Below are positions 33,982-43,497 of a stretch of DNA of 64,000 bases, piece after piece. The DNA comes from Macrobrachium rosenbergii (lineage: Eukaryota; Arthropoda; Malacostraca; Decapoda; Palaemonidae). The position numbers were made by a program, and so were the translations under genes. The DNA is taken from assembly GCF_040412425.1 (NCBI RefSeq), contig NC_089794.1, positions 12,748,603-12,812,602 of the forward strand, in the 5' to 3' direction. The stretch's first letter is position 1, and every line of letters begins with the position of its first letter. The notes beneath the pieces were generated by a model. The model had not been told where the DNA came from. It ran no database searches and saw nothing but the letters and a program-made list of their open reading frames with translations.

Positions 33982-34382
33982 AGAGAGAGAGAGAGAGAGA
34001 GAGAGCGAAATGAGTGAGTGCTTCGTTGTTGGAAGAGGGATGAGGTGGTTAGTTTGTTTACGGCGCTGTCTGTCTGTGGAATATGTGAAGGATTTGTCTG
34101 GTTTTTGAGTGGGTTTTTGAGTCAGAGCTAGTGCCGGTCAGTCTTTTTTTTTTGGTCTAAAACAGTTTGTTTGTGTGCTGATTCAGAGTTGTTGTTTTTC
34201 CTTGTTAGTGTGCTGTTCTTGTTGCTGTATGTTCGTGAGTTGTGTGTTTTCTGTTTTGGTTGGGTTTGTGTTTTTTGTGTGCTGTGTTGGCGACCGTGGA
34301 CGCCTTACTCCATCTTCCAGCAACCGAGGACCAGGGTGAATGTTGTGTACTGTTTTTTTTTGTGTTTTAAAATCCCGCCACA
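33902..34382 (+). repeat. 5' LTR of the pol-less element, with GA tract
   Basis: Nearly the same as 36999-37515 but with an interrupted GA tract (33951-34005, broken at about 33980) and a short deletion after it. Confidence 0.93.
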
Positions 34383-34389
34383 TTATATT

Positions 34390-34407
34390 TGGCGCCCAAC
34401 ATGGGGC
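34390..34407 (+). other. Primer binding site, tRNA-Lys type
   Basis: TGGCGCCCAACATGGGGC differs by one base from the complement of the tRNA-Lys(CUU) 3' end (TGGCGCCCAACGTGGGGC). It lies seven bases after the LTR. Confidence 0.8.
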
Positions 34408-34464
34408 AGCTGGTATTGCAGCTGCAATTGAGATTGGTGGCTGGTAGTGTGACTGAAGAGAAGG

Positions 34465-36284
34465 ATGGAAGAGGAACTGGTGAGGTTGAGAGAGGAGAAT
34501 ACGTGGTTGAGGGGTGAGAATGAGAGATTGAGGAGTCAGTTGGAGGAGATGGGGGGAATGCTAAGAAGTGCGAAAGAAGAAATGAAAGGGGAGATGAAAG
34601 AGTCAGAAGAGAGGGTGGATAAAAAGTTGGAGGAATGATGAAAGGTGTGGAAGAAATGGTGAAAGGTATGTTCAAGGGTGTTTTTGGAGAAGGGGCTGTG
34701 TGGAGGCAGGTTCTCTGGAACGTGTGAAGGGGCAAGAGAGAAAGAAAAGGAGGAAGAAGTGAATGGAAGCGTGAGTGATGAAAGTGATATGGGAATAGGA
34801 AGTAAGAAACGAGGGAATGAGAGGCAGGGTAAGGAAAAGGGAATGAAAAGCAAGGGAAGGAACAGAGGGAAAGTAAGGATAAGTCAGGGGAAGAAAAAGG
34901 GAAGAAGGGAAAGGGAAAGGAAATTGGTAAGAAGGGTAAGGAAGTGGGAAAGGCAGGAAAGAAGGGAGAGGGTGAAGGCAGTAGTGATAGTGAGGTGGAT
35001 GGAGGTGAGTGGATAAAAGTGGATAAAAAGAGGGGGAAGAAGAGTGTAATGAGTAAGATGAATGTAAGTGCGAAGTGGACTCTTTGTATTTGGAAGAGGG
35101 TATGAAAGGACAGTGAAAGTAGCGAAAGTGAGAAAAGTGAGAAAGAAGTGAGAAAGGCTATGTATGTGAGGGAGGTACCCTGGTGTGAAAGGTATAATGA
35201 GTATGGAAGTAGGGATCTGCATGATTTCTTTAGGGAGTATAAAAGGTTTTGTCAGGATAAGTATGGGGAAAGTAAGAGAGTGTGGGCACGAGAATTAGGA
35301 GAATATTTGACTGGGTTTTTGCTTGATATGTATAGGGTTATTATGAGTGTGGGAGATGTTGAGTATGACAAGGTGAAAGCTAGACTAGTTGAGCAAGCGA
35401 GGCGTATGAAAGCGAGTGTTAAGTATAAGAGGAAGAATGAATTTGATGAAGCAAGAATGAAAGCTGGGGAAACCTTGTCATTGTATGCTTGTAGGCTGGA
35501 GACGTTGGCAAGGAAGAAGTTTGGGGATGATGGGATAGATGAATGTAAGGAGTTAGTACGGAAGTTGTTAGGGACAGTGCCAGATGGAGTTAGAGAATTT
35601 GTGAACTTGAAGCGGAAGGAGAAGAAAAGATGGACGAATGAAAGGTTGACTTGGGGAGAAATTTTGGAAATTGTAGAAGATTATGAGCTTGACAGGGTTA
35701 TAAAAGAGAGCAGAAGTGTAGGTGTAAGGGCTGGGGTAGATGAGAGAGTACCAGAGTTTGGAAGCTTTAGGGATGCAGTGTTGAGGGGCCCAATGAGAAT
35801 GGCTGATAGTGTAATAGATAGGAGTGTAAGAGCAAGTAATGTGGAGATGCCAGTGAGGATGAATGGTGGGTTTGTAAGGGAACAACAGCTTGGACAGGTT
35901 AGGGATAGTAGTGTACAAAGGAGAAGGTCGATGAGTGGAAGTCGAGCGAAGTGTTTTAGATGTGGAAAGGAAGGACATACAAAGAATGAGTGTAGGTGGG
36001 CTTTAGGAGCGTGTTTCGGGTGTGGGCAATCGGGACATTTGGTAAGGGAGTGTACGAAAGATAGGGGGGTTAAATGCTACAGGTGCGGACAGGTGGGTCA
36101 TATTGCTGATGGTTGTAGGGGTACCCGAGTGAATGTAATATGTGGCAACTGTGGTAAGAATGGGCATTATGCGAGAATGTGTTCAGAACCGTGAGCGAAG
36201 TGTGTCGAATGTGGAATGGAAGGGCATGTATCAAGTGTATGTAGACGAAAGAGGGTGACTGTGACAGCGAATTTGGGAAACTGA
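34465..36284 (+). pseudogene. gag: Gag of the pol-less element: coiled coil plus five CCHC knuckles
   Basis: From ATG 34465 a 57-residue segment (MEEELVRLREENTWLRGENE onward) has heptad Leu spacing typical of a coiled coil and ends at TGA 34636-34638. Similarity in style continues in another frame (KGVEEMVKGMFKGVFGEG). A Lys/Arg/Glu-rich stretch follows, then a long open frame (35148-36194) with a helical core (YNEYGSRDLHDFFREYKRFC; TLSLYACRLETLARKKFG). It carries four C-x2-C-x4-H-x4-C knuckles, CFRCGKEGHTKNEC, CFGCGQSGHLVREC, CYRCGQVGHIADGC and CGNCGKNGHYARMC, between about 35950 and 36185. A fifth (CVECGMEGHVSSVC, about 36202-36243) follows in the same frame after a TGA at 36192-36194. The role is inferred as RNA packaging and particle formation. 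It is broken at least twice. Confidence 0.8.
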
Positions 36285-36301
36285 GTGTGAAGGGGGTTCA
36301 A

Positions 36302-36904
36302 ATGGGTGGATCCTCTAGGATGCAAGCGGTGCATGTGATGCATGTACGTGAGGGGTTGTTGCATGAGGAGGATCAGCAATTGGTTTTGATAGAGTATGGT
36401 AGGAAACGTAAGAAAGGGAAGAACGTAAGTAAACTGAATGGTCGTAAGTTGTGTGATAGGGGTGTGAGTGCCAAAGTGAAAATGATTGATAAAGCGTGTA
36501 ATACGGATGAATGGGATGGTATGAATAGAATGTATAGCATATGCGGGTTTGATATAACTGAGTTGACTGAACGTGTGGGGGTAAGTGAACGGTTGGAGGT
36601 GAGCGAAAGTGTAAGAGTAAAAGAGCGTAGCAGTGATAGATGAGTGATTGAAAGCATGAATGAATCGTTGCAGGAATTGGAAAGGTCAGTGAGCGAATGG
36701 GATGGGTTAGTTGAAGAATTGGGGGAGGTATTTGGGAACGAGTTAGAGGGTATAGATGAGATTGTGGATGAAATTGAGAGTGGTAATAGTGAAGAAGATA
36801 GCGTGAATCTGAGAGAGAATGGAGGAGAAAATGTAAATCTGAATGTTGCTGGAAGAGAGAGCGAGTCTGAGAGAATGATTTGCGTGCCCGCGAACGCGTT
36901 CTAA
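36302..36904 (+). pseudogene. Second ORF of the pol-less element, unknown function
   Basis: ATG 36302 opens MGGSSRMQAVHVMHVREGLL in the minus-one frame relative to gag. It has a basic patch (GRKRKKGKN) and runs to a single in-frame TGA at 36641-36643. The same frame then continues as a Glu-rich, Leu-spaced segment (LQELERSVSEWDGLVEELGE) to TAA at 36902-36904. Altogether it would be about 200 residues. I see no protease D-T-G, RT or integrase motif and cannot assign a family. Its place after gag, where protease normally begins, is all that context offers. Confidence 0.6.
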
Positions 36905-36998
36905 AGGACCTGCTAGTGAGCATCCATGGGTGTTGCGTAAGGCGATTTAAATGCAGTGTGAAAGGTGTTAGTTGGGAAATGCTAAAAGGGGAGAGAAT

Positions 36999-37044
36999 TA
37001 TAGAGGGATGAATAAATTTGTTTGTATTTAGCATTTCCCAACGT

Positions 37045-37128
<84 letters not shown>

Positions 37129-37515
37129 TGTAATTGTCGTAAGTGAGTGCTTCGGTTGTTGGAAGAGGGATGAGGTCGTTAGTTTGTTTACGGCGCTGTC
37201 TGTCTGTGGAATATGTGAAGGATTTGTATGGTTTTTGAGTGGGTTTTTGAGTCAGAGCTAGTGCCGGTCAGTCGTTTTTTTTTTTGGTCTAAAACAGTTT
37301 GTTTGTGTGCTGATTCAGAGTTGTTGTTTTTCCTTGTTAGTGTGCTGTTCATGTTGCTGTATGTTCGTGAGTCGTGTGTTTTTCTGTTTTGGTTGGGTTT
37401 ATGTTTTTTTGTGTGCTGTGTTGGCGACCGTGGACGCCTTACTCCATCTTCCAGCAACCGAGGACCAGGGTGAGTGTTGTGTACTGTTTTTTTTGTGTTT
37501 TAAAATCCCGCCACA
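36999..37515 (+). repeat. 3' LTR of the pol-less element
   Basis: 517 bp, with an uninterrupted (AG)n tract at 37048-37120. It is followed by CAGC and the resumption of DIRS-B. Confidence 0.93.
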
Positions 37516-37771
37516 CAGCAACCCCAGGTGCTCTGTGAAGAATCCTTCCCAACCTCTTCCTAAGAACGCATTGTCGTTCTTCTTAAGGAATCTTATTACT
37601 GAGGCACATTCTCGGATTCAAGAGAACATCTTGCCTTCTTTTAAGGTTAAAGCCAACGAGATCAGAGCAGTCGCTACCTCGTTAGCTTTCAGACACAACT
37701 TGTCCATCTCTTCTATTTTACAGTCTACTTATTGGAGGTGTAAATCAGTCTTTACGTCGCATAGTGTATGA
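37516..37771 (+). pseudogene. DIRS-B tyrosine recombinase, C-terminal part
   Basis: The frame reads CSVKNPSQPLPKNALSFFLR, VATSLAFRHNLSISSILQST and YWRCKSVFTSHSV, then a stop at 37769-37771. DIRS-A and DIRS-C have SHY or AHY where this has SHS, so the presumed nucleophilic Tyr is lost. Confidence 0.78.
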
Positions 37772-38298
37772 GAAGTGGAAACAATGTTCGAGAACTGCAG
37801 TACCTTGGGTCCCCGTTGTCAGTGGCTGGCATTGTATTGGGGGGACAAAGCATAGGAAGCATCCCTTCTGTCCTCTTATCTCTTTGCCTTGATTATAGGG
37901 TGTTGAGTCTTTGGGGAGCCGGGGTTGGGGGGGTACCAGGTTCCTGGAGTGCCCACCATTTTTTTTAGTGGATGGGCGGTGGTTTTTATTTCAGTGTAGG
38001 TGACATCTCTATCAAGTTTTTATTGTGGTATTGCACCCAGGGGATGGGCATTTATTGATCCTTAGCTAGCCATCGGACATAACCTTCACTGCAAAGCTCC
38101 CACCTAATTAGAGATGCTCCTTGGCTGTGCTACCATGCCACTACAGGTTAAGATGAGCACCAACCAGAGGCAGGTAAGGAAGCAACAAGCATTGTATCAA
38201 TGCTAGCAACTTTTCTATTTCAAATTCCTTACCATTGCTGAATGTTTTGGAGTAGAATATGGCCATGTATCCCACCTCCTGTCAATGTGGGATTCAGC

Positions 38299-38640
38299 TA
38301 TGTAATTACTATACTTGGCAAGTTACTTATATGAAAATGTTATTTTCATGATAAAATTAAGTTTCAAATATACTTACCAAGTAATTACAGAATTGGAGCC
38401 CTGCCTCCTCCCCTCTCATCGACATAAGAGCACAAACAAATTGAGCTCTTCAGCTATGTTTTTCCTGTTGTTCCCTAATAGTGGGCGAGGTAGTCACCTG
38501 CATGAAAACGATAGAAGCACTACTGCAATTTTTAAAATTTAGGCTGCCGCACAAGTTGAAACTATAGCTATGTAATTACTTGGTAAGTATATGAAACTTA
38601 ATTTTTCATGAAAATAACATTTTTTTTTTAAGTTAGGATC
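38299..38640 (+). repeat. DIRS-B 3' terminal repeat with palindromic arms
   Basis: Three alternating copies of one arm: sense (38299-38345, tatgtaattac...aaaatgttatttt), antisense (38346-38388, ending cttaccaagtaattac) and sense again (38572-38622, gtaattacttggtaagtata). The middle 180 bp matches the terminal repeats of DIRS-A and DIRS-C. Confidence 0.85.
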
Positions 38641-39339
38641 TTTGGAGTCTGGATATCATGCCTTACCAGATGGAAGTTTTGAAATTCAGGATTTTGTCTA
38701 GAGTGCTGTACATCTAAGTATTATGGATTGGAGTAGAAATAAATGTATATTTCAATATCATAACAGGGACCATGTGAAACCAGTTTCGAATATGATAGAC
38801 TTTCCTTCAAATTGAATTATAAGTCTAGGTTCTGCTTTAGAATGTTTTGCTAATGCTCACTTTAATTATGAGAGGTATTGGTGAATCTGATGGTCTGTTG
38901 GATTAAATTGTATTTTAGAATATTCAGTAAATTTGTGTAAGCCATTTCCCATGTCCATGTCATTCACACTATTGTGCTTTTCAAAGTTTTTCATATATAA
39001 AGAATCTCTTGTCACATTCCCCACCAGGTTGTACAGTTATTAATAGCCACCTTCCAGGTCTTGCATTGGTAAGCATATTACAAAATTGAGGGCTGAAAAG
39101 TCTATGGCTATTATTAATAATCTTCATAGGGAGGTGCAGTATGCCTAACAGAGGTTGGCTCCAGAGAAAAATCAATACAGCAGTCAATGCAACAGTCATG
39201 TCTTGCTGAATTGTGCATAAGCATTCTGTGCAGAAGACTTCCACAGCATTAGGTTCTTTATATACTGATTGAAAAGGTTCATAGCAGTATGTTGAATCAC
39301 CTTTACACACTGTGTAATTCATATCTGTCTTGCAAGCAC
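38641..39339. other. Unassigned non-coding DNA
   Basis: I see no gene or known repeat. An open minus-strand frame (38981-39403) extends out of the LINE remnant but shows no domain in this part. Confidence 0.45.
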
Positions 39340-39770
39340 TCCTGTGCCTCCTGGATGTTAAGGCCTTTTTATTCAGAACCTCTCTCACTCCATGAGCAGG
39401 CACAAGCTAGATCTATTCTCCCGGTTCTTTCTGCATAACCAGACCATCTCAAAGACTGATTCATCATTTTATCTACACTAACCAACCTACCACTTCTGCT
39501 TATATCTACAGTCCTTCTCATCCATCTCCTCGGAGACTTTTCTTATCTGGACATACCCTACAAAGACTGGTCAGCAGCTCAATCCCACTATCCTCACTAT
39601 TGCAGCATCTCACTTGTATTTCTGTCAACCCCTGGTACCTTTCTATTCTTCATCTTCTTAATTGCCCTCCTCACATCCTCACCAGTAATTTCCACAAGCA
39701 TCCTCAAACATACCCAACCCTTACTGCATGCCCAGCACTGTATGGCTTCAGACAGCATTGCTCCATTTGC
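39340..39770 (-). pseudogene. Non-LTR (LINE) retrotransposon remnant
   Basis: On the minus strand, about 39700-39620 reads GEDVRRAIKKMKNRKVPGVD, matching the E/D-V-x-x-A-I-x-x-M-K-N-x-K-x-P-G-x-D start of non-LTR RT palms. About 39460-39410 reads SLRWSGYAERTGRIDLACAC, like the L-R-W-x-G-H-x-x-R segment near the C-terminus of such proteins. The catalytic centre between them is deleted. Confidence 0.6.
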
Positions 39771-39779
39771 ATCTTTTGC

Positions 39780-39850
39780 TATTATTTTTATTATTAAAGT
39801 AGTTTAACCTGACCACTGAGCTGACTTTCAGTTCTCATATGGCTGGCTGC
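39780..39850 (-). repeat. SINE 3' tail fragment
   Basis: The reverse complement reads gtcagctcagtggtcaggtt then aaac and an AT-rich (AAT-like) tail, matching the SINE at 61343-61675. Confidence 0.65.
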
Positions 39851-40384
39851 ATCTTTTGCTAATTTGCTCCACCTGCCGGAGGGGCAAAAGAGGCGATGGG
39901 CACTACTGGTAGCTAAACTGCCTGGAATAGTACATTTACCACTCTAATAACTAGATTCCCCCAAGAGAACAGAACCCAAAGTGCTGCTAAATGTATACCA
40001 AGAAATTAAAGCTAAGTTATAGTGATTTGGACCCACAAAAGTGAGTCCTCCTCTTTCTTGATTTTGTGAAGGTTTCCTGAAGGTAGCCTAAAATTTAAGA
40101 GGTTAATGAAGTGGGTCTCTTACTTTAACTAGTCTCTTTCACTCTGGAATAGATAAACCTGATTGGCTTCTTCCAAGTTTCATAACACGTGGGCTATGGC
40201 TCCACAGTCCAGACTGAGTGGAAGTTTTAGATATTTTTTGTAGCCATTTCCATTTTGGGAGGTATGTCAATGATAGGGAAGCTATGTGTCTTTCGACCCA
40301 TAAAGGTTTATTTTTTTAGAGAAGAATTTCCTCATGGTCATCTTAAGTTTCAGTTGTGGAGGTTATATTGAAGGTTATTGAAAA

Positions 40385-40545
40385 AATCTGTTTCATAGAA
40401 GTAACTTACCAAATAATTACATAGCTAATGTTTCTACTGACGCATGAGCCTTTTGAAAATTTGTGGTAGTGTTTCTACTGTTTTTGTATAGGTGACAGGC
40501 TCTGCCCACTATTGGAGCACCTGGGGAAAACAGCTGGTAAGTAAG
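40385..40545 (+). repeat. DIRS-C 5' terminal inverted repeat
   Basis: ggtgacaggctctgcccact and tagtgtttctactgtttttg are inverted matches of the 46200-46260 region. It starts with the arm cttaccaaataattacatag. Confidence 0.82.
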
Positions 40546-40717
40546 CTCAATTTTGTTTCTGCCAGCTCATTGTACACATCGGCACCATTGCAGCAGCTTT
40601 ATCATGGTTTTCAGTCGTCTTTTGGTGAAGTACAATTGCTTTGTTTTGGTAGTCAATAAGTTTTTGTGAGCTTAATAGCTTTTTTTTTTATTAGTTACCT
40701 AGTTTTTTGGCAGAATT

Positions 40718-42404
40718 ATGTCTGATTGTAGCACTTCTAGTTTTCGCTGTTGCAGCAAAGGGTGTAAAACTAGGTTAACAAAATCTTATGATCCTCATTC
40801 AGTATGTAGTAATTGTAGGGGCAAGAATGTAATAATGAGAAAACTTGTAATGAATGTTCTTCTCGGGATGAGAGGCAGTGGAAAGTGTTGATATTGCACT
40901 TAGATAAATGAGATAGGGATAGGAAAAGGAAGGTGGCTTGTATAGCCTAGAAACTACTACTAAACCTAGTTTATCAGCTAGTCCTGCTCTTCCTTCTACT
41001 GTACTCCTATTCCCTCTTTTTCTCCCAGTACTGGCCCTCCTACTGTTCATCCACATACTCCCTTGCCTGGCTCCCTTGCTTCCAACCCTAATACCATTGC
41101 CAGTCTTGAATCTAGGTTCCATAAGAAGATAGGTCTTGTAGTTGGTGCAGTGGCAGAATTGGGAGTGTCACTGGAAGTGATCATGGATAAAGTGTACAGT
41201 ACACTGAAAAAGTGAAGAGTGACAGTGTAGTGCAAGTGGGGGAGGACTACCCATCCCATTGGTTCTCCTAGAGTCCTAGACGAAGGTCCCAGTCATACTT
41301 CCCCAAAACTGGTAGAAGACATACTAGAAGTCCTAGGGAGGCTAATGGGGTTTGCCCACGGGTAGTCTCCCCCTCATTCGAACCTGTTGCACGATCCCAG
41401 GTGTCGACAGACAGTCGTTGGAAAGGTGTCTCTTTGGAGGTGCCTCAGTTGTCTTCCATTTCTGACGATTCTGGCGTGGGCAGGAGGCATTGGAAACGAT
41501 ACATAGATTCTTCATGTCCGCTTAAGTGCCCTTGCACTGATGTGGGTCGCCATTCAGATCCACTTCCAGTTAGGCGGTATAGGAAGGCCAGTACCAGTGC
41601 CAGTCCACAGCCTCCTTTTAGTTACACTGTGGACACTTCTGTCCCTGCCCCGGTATGGGACAGTCCAGGGCCTTCTCACCAGAGTGCCCATCCACTGAGC
41701 GCCCTCACCTGCTTTCCAAGCACCCAGTGTCCACACATAGGTGCCCAACATTAGTGACCAAATGTCTGGCTCATCTTCCTGAGCGCATGTCACCACGTTC
41801 CGAGTGCCAAGTGCCTGCTCCCAGACGTGTCTTTCCTATTCAGTCTGCTCAGAGACCACGGTCTCTGTTGCCTTCAAATCAAGACGAACCATTGTTGGCT
41901 CTGATTAAGTGCTGAAATCATGAGCCTGTTGAAGGAAGCTCCCTCTGCTTCCAAGACTTCCCATGATTCTATCCTGTCCCCAGTCTCCTCAGAAGAGGAA
42001 GAAGTCGATCAAGAAACTGGCCCTCCTCCTTCTTATGCAGCTCTTCTACAGTATCTGTTGGCGAATTTCCTCACTTTTTTCACCCCAGCTGCTCCAGTCT
42101 TGCCTACCTCGACCTTTTTGATGAGTGGTCACCTCGACGACAGGACGAGACTCCCCAAGATGGAACTTTCTTCGTCCTCCAAGAAGTCTCACAAGATGGG
42201 AGAATGGCTTTCCGCTAAAAGGGAGCAAGGGAAAGCGTCGTTCGCCTTTCCTCCCTCAAGCTTAATTCATAGGAAGTATTTATCTTACGTCACTGGGAAA
42301 GCTCCTTCTTTGGGAGTCGCTGCCTCCTCCCAAAGGGGCTTCTCTGGCCTCATCGACTCCTCTCGACATTCTGCATTCTCGTCGGCAAAGATGGCCCCAC
42401 TTGA
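40718..42404 (+). pseudogene. DIRS-C Gag-like protein, 3'-deleted
   Basis: ATG 40718 opens MSDCSTSSFRCCSKGCKTRL, the same Cys-rich start as DIRS-A. Frame breaks follow. The most readable block (41920-42404) has PPPSYAALLQYLLANFLTFF and KREQGKASFAFPPSSLIHRK, paralogous to DIRS-A 12500-12180. It ends at SAKMAPL, where sequence jumps into RT. Confidence 0.7.
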
Positions 42405-43480
42405 TAGGAATCAATGTAAGTCTGTATCTGGACTTACACAAGGTTTTGCTTCTTACCAAGGAGCTGGGCCTTCTTATCAGTCTACAGACGTCTTAGTTGG
42501 CCCTGTCTCAAGAGATCGTCTATTTGGGGATGACTCTCAACTCTCTGACTTTTCGGGCTTTTCTGTCACCGAGGAGAATTTCCAGTTGCCTTTAGATGGT
42601 CCACAGGTTTCTTGCCCTTTAGTATTGCTCAGCTCAACAATGGATGAACCTGCTGGGGATGTTGGCATTCACAGAAATGATTGTCAGACTAGGCAGAGTG
42701 CATATAAGAGTTCTCCAGTTCCTCCTAAAGGTCAAATGGGACAAGAAAACACGGCCGGACACTTACATGTTTATGATCACCCCGGAGATCAAAGTGGACC
42801 TGCATTGGTGGCTGTCCAAAGAAAGACTGTCAGAAGGGAAGTCCCTTCAACCTCTGAGCCCTGACCCAGACTTATATTCAAATGCCTTGGACCTAGGCTG
42901 GGGAGCTCTACTGGGGAATCAGGAAGTATCTGGTACATGGACCCAAGAGCAACAAAGTCTACATATAAATGTCAGAGAACTGAAAGTGGTTCATCTAAGC
43001 CTTCAGTGTTTCTTGACTATGGTCCAAAACAAGACAGTGGTAGTCCATGAGGGCAATACCACAGCCTTAGCATACATCTGGAAACAAGGCAGCACTCATT
43101 CCTTTTCTCTCTGCCAGGCAGCAAGAGATCTACTCATGTGGGTGGGTCAAAATCAAGTGACTGGTCACCCAGTTTATCCAGAGGAAATTAAATATTTTGG
43201 TGGACGAGCTGAGCCATCAGAAGCAGGTCCTTGCCACCAAATGGACCTAGGGTCCCTTGGTCTGTCTAGATCTTTGGAAACTATGGGGCAACCCAACTTT
43301 AGACCAGTTTACCTCCAAGTACCATAGTCTTCTTCTCTTTTGCTCTCCAGCCCCAGATCCTCTTGCATGGGCAACAGACGCCATGGTGCAAAACTGGTCC
43401 AGTCTGGATCTGTACGGTTTTCCTCCCTTCAGCATGATCAGGGAGGTGATGAATTTCAAGCCCACCACAATACCACTATG
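42405..43480 (+). pseudogene. DIRS-C RT C-terminus and RNase H
   Basis: The frame opens with the post-catalytic RT segment (YLGMTLNSLTFRAFLSPRR in one frame). It continues LRVLQFLLKVKWDKKTRPD-like and SNALDLGWGALLGNQEVSGT, with NTTALAYIWKQGSTHSFSLC for RNase H, to a frame change at about 43160 and on to about 43480. The RT fingers and catalytic box are absent. Confidence 0.75.
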
Positions 43481-43497
43481 ACCCTCATAGCCTGGTT

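Larger units (their letters stand above)
33902..37515 (+). mobile_element. LTR element without pol (non-autonomous), nested in DIRS-B
   Basis: The LTRs are 33902-34382 and 36999-37515, starting TATAGAGGGATG and ending CCCGCCACA. The target duplication is CAGC (33898-33901, 37516-37519), and joining the flanks restores the DIRS recombinase sequence. Internal order is a Lys-type primer site, a coiled-coil plus zinc-knuckle Gag, and a second ORF of unknown type. A polypurine tract aaaaggggagagaa (36984-36997) precedes the 3' LTR. There is no RT, RNase H or integrase in the 2.6-kb interior, so movement would need a partner's enzymes. The plus strand is very C-poor (9 C in 180 bases at 34441-34500, 35221-35280 and 35941-36000). 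The LTRs are very similar apart from their GA tract, so insertion was fairly recent. Confidence 0.88.
32541..38640 (+). mobile_element. DIRS-B: 5'-truncated DIRS1-like element split by an LTR element
   Basis: It starts abruptly within RNase H (RELKAIHLGLQSF) against gypsy-2 integrase, continues through the tyrosine recombinase to 33901, and resumes at 37516 after the nested LTR element. It ends in the characteristic 3' terminal repeat (38346-38640). Gag, RT and the 5' terminal repeat are missing. Confidence 0.87.

Noticed and set aside
34367..36657. Long minus-strand Ser/Pro/His-rich frames opposite the pol-less element
   Set aside because: They are shadows created by the C-poor sense strand, which lacks minus-strand stops.
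37022..37261. Arg-Glu repeat proteins (also at 18954 and 28203)
   Set aside because: They translate (GA)n microsatellites, here one inside an LTR.
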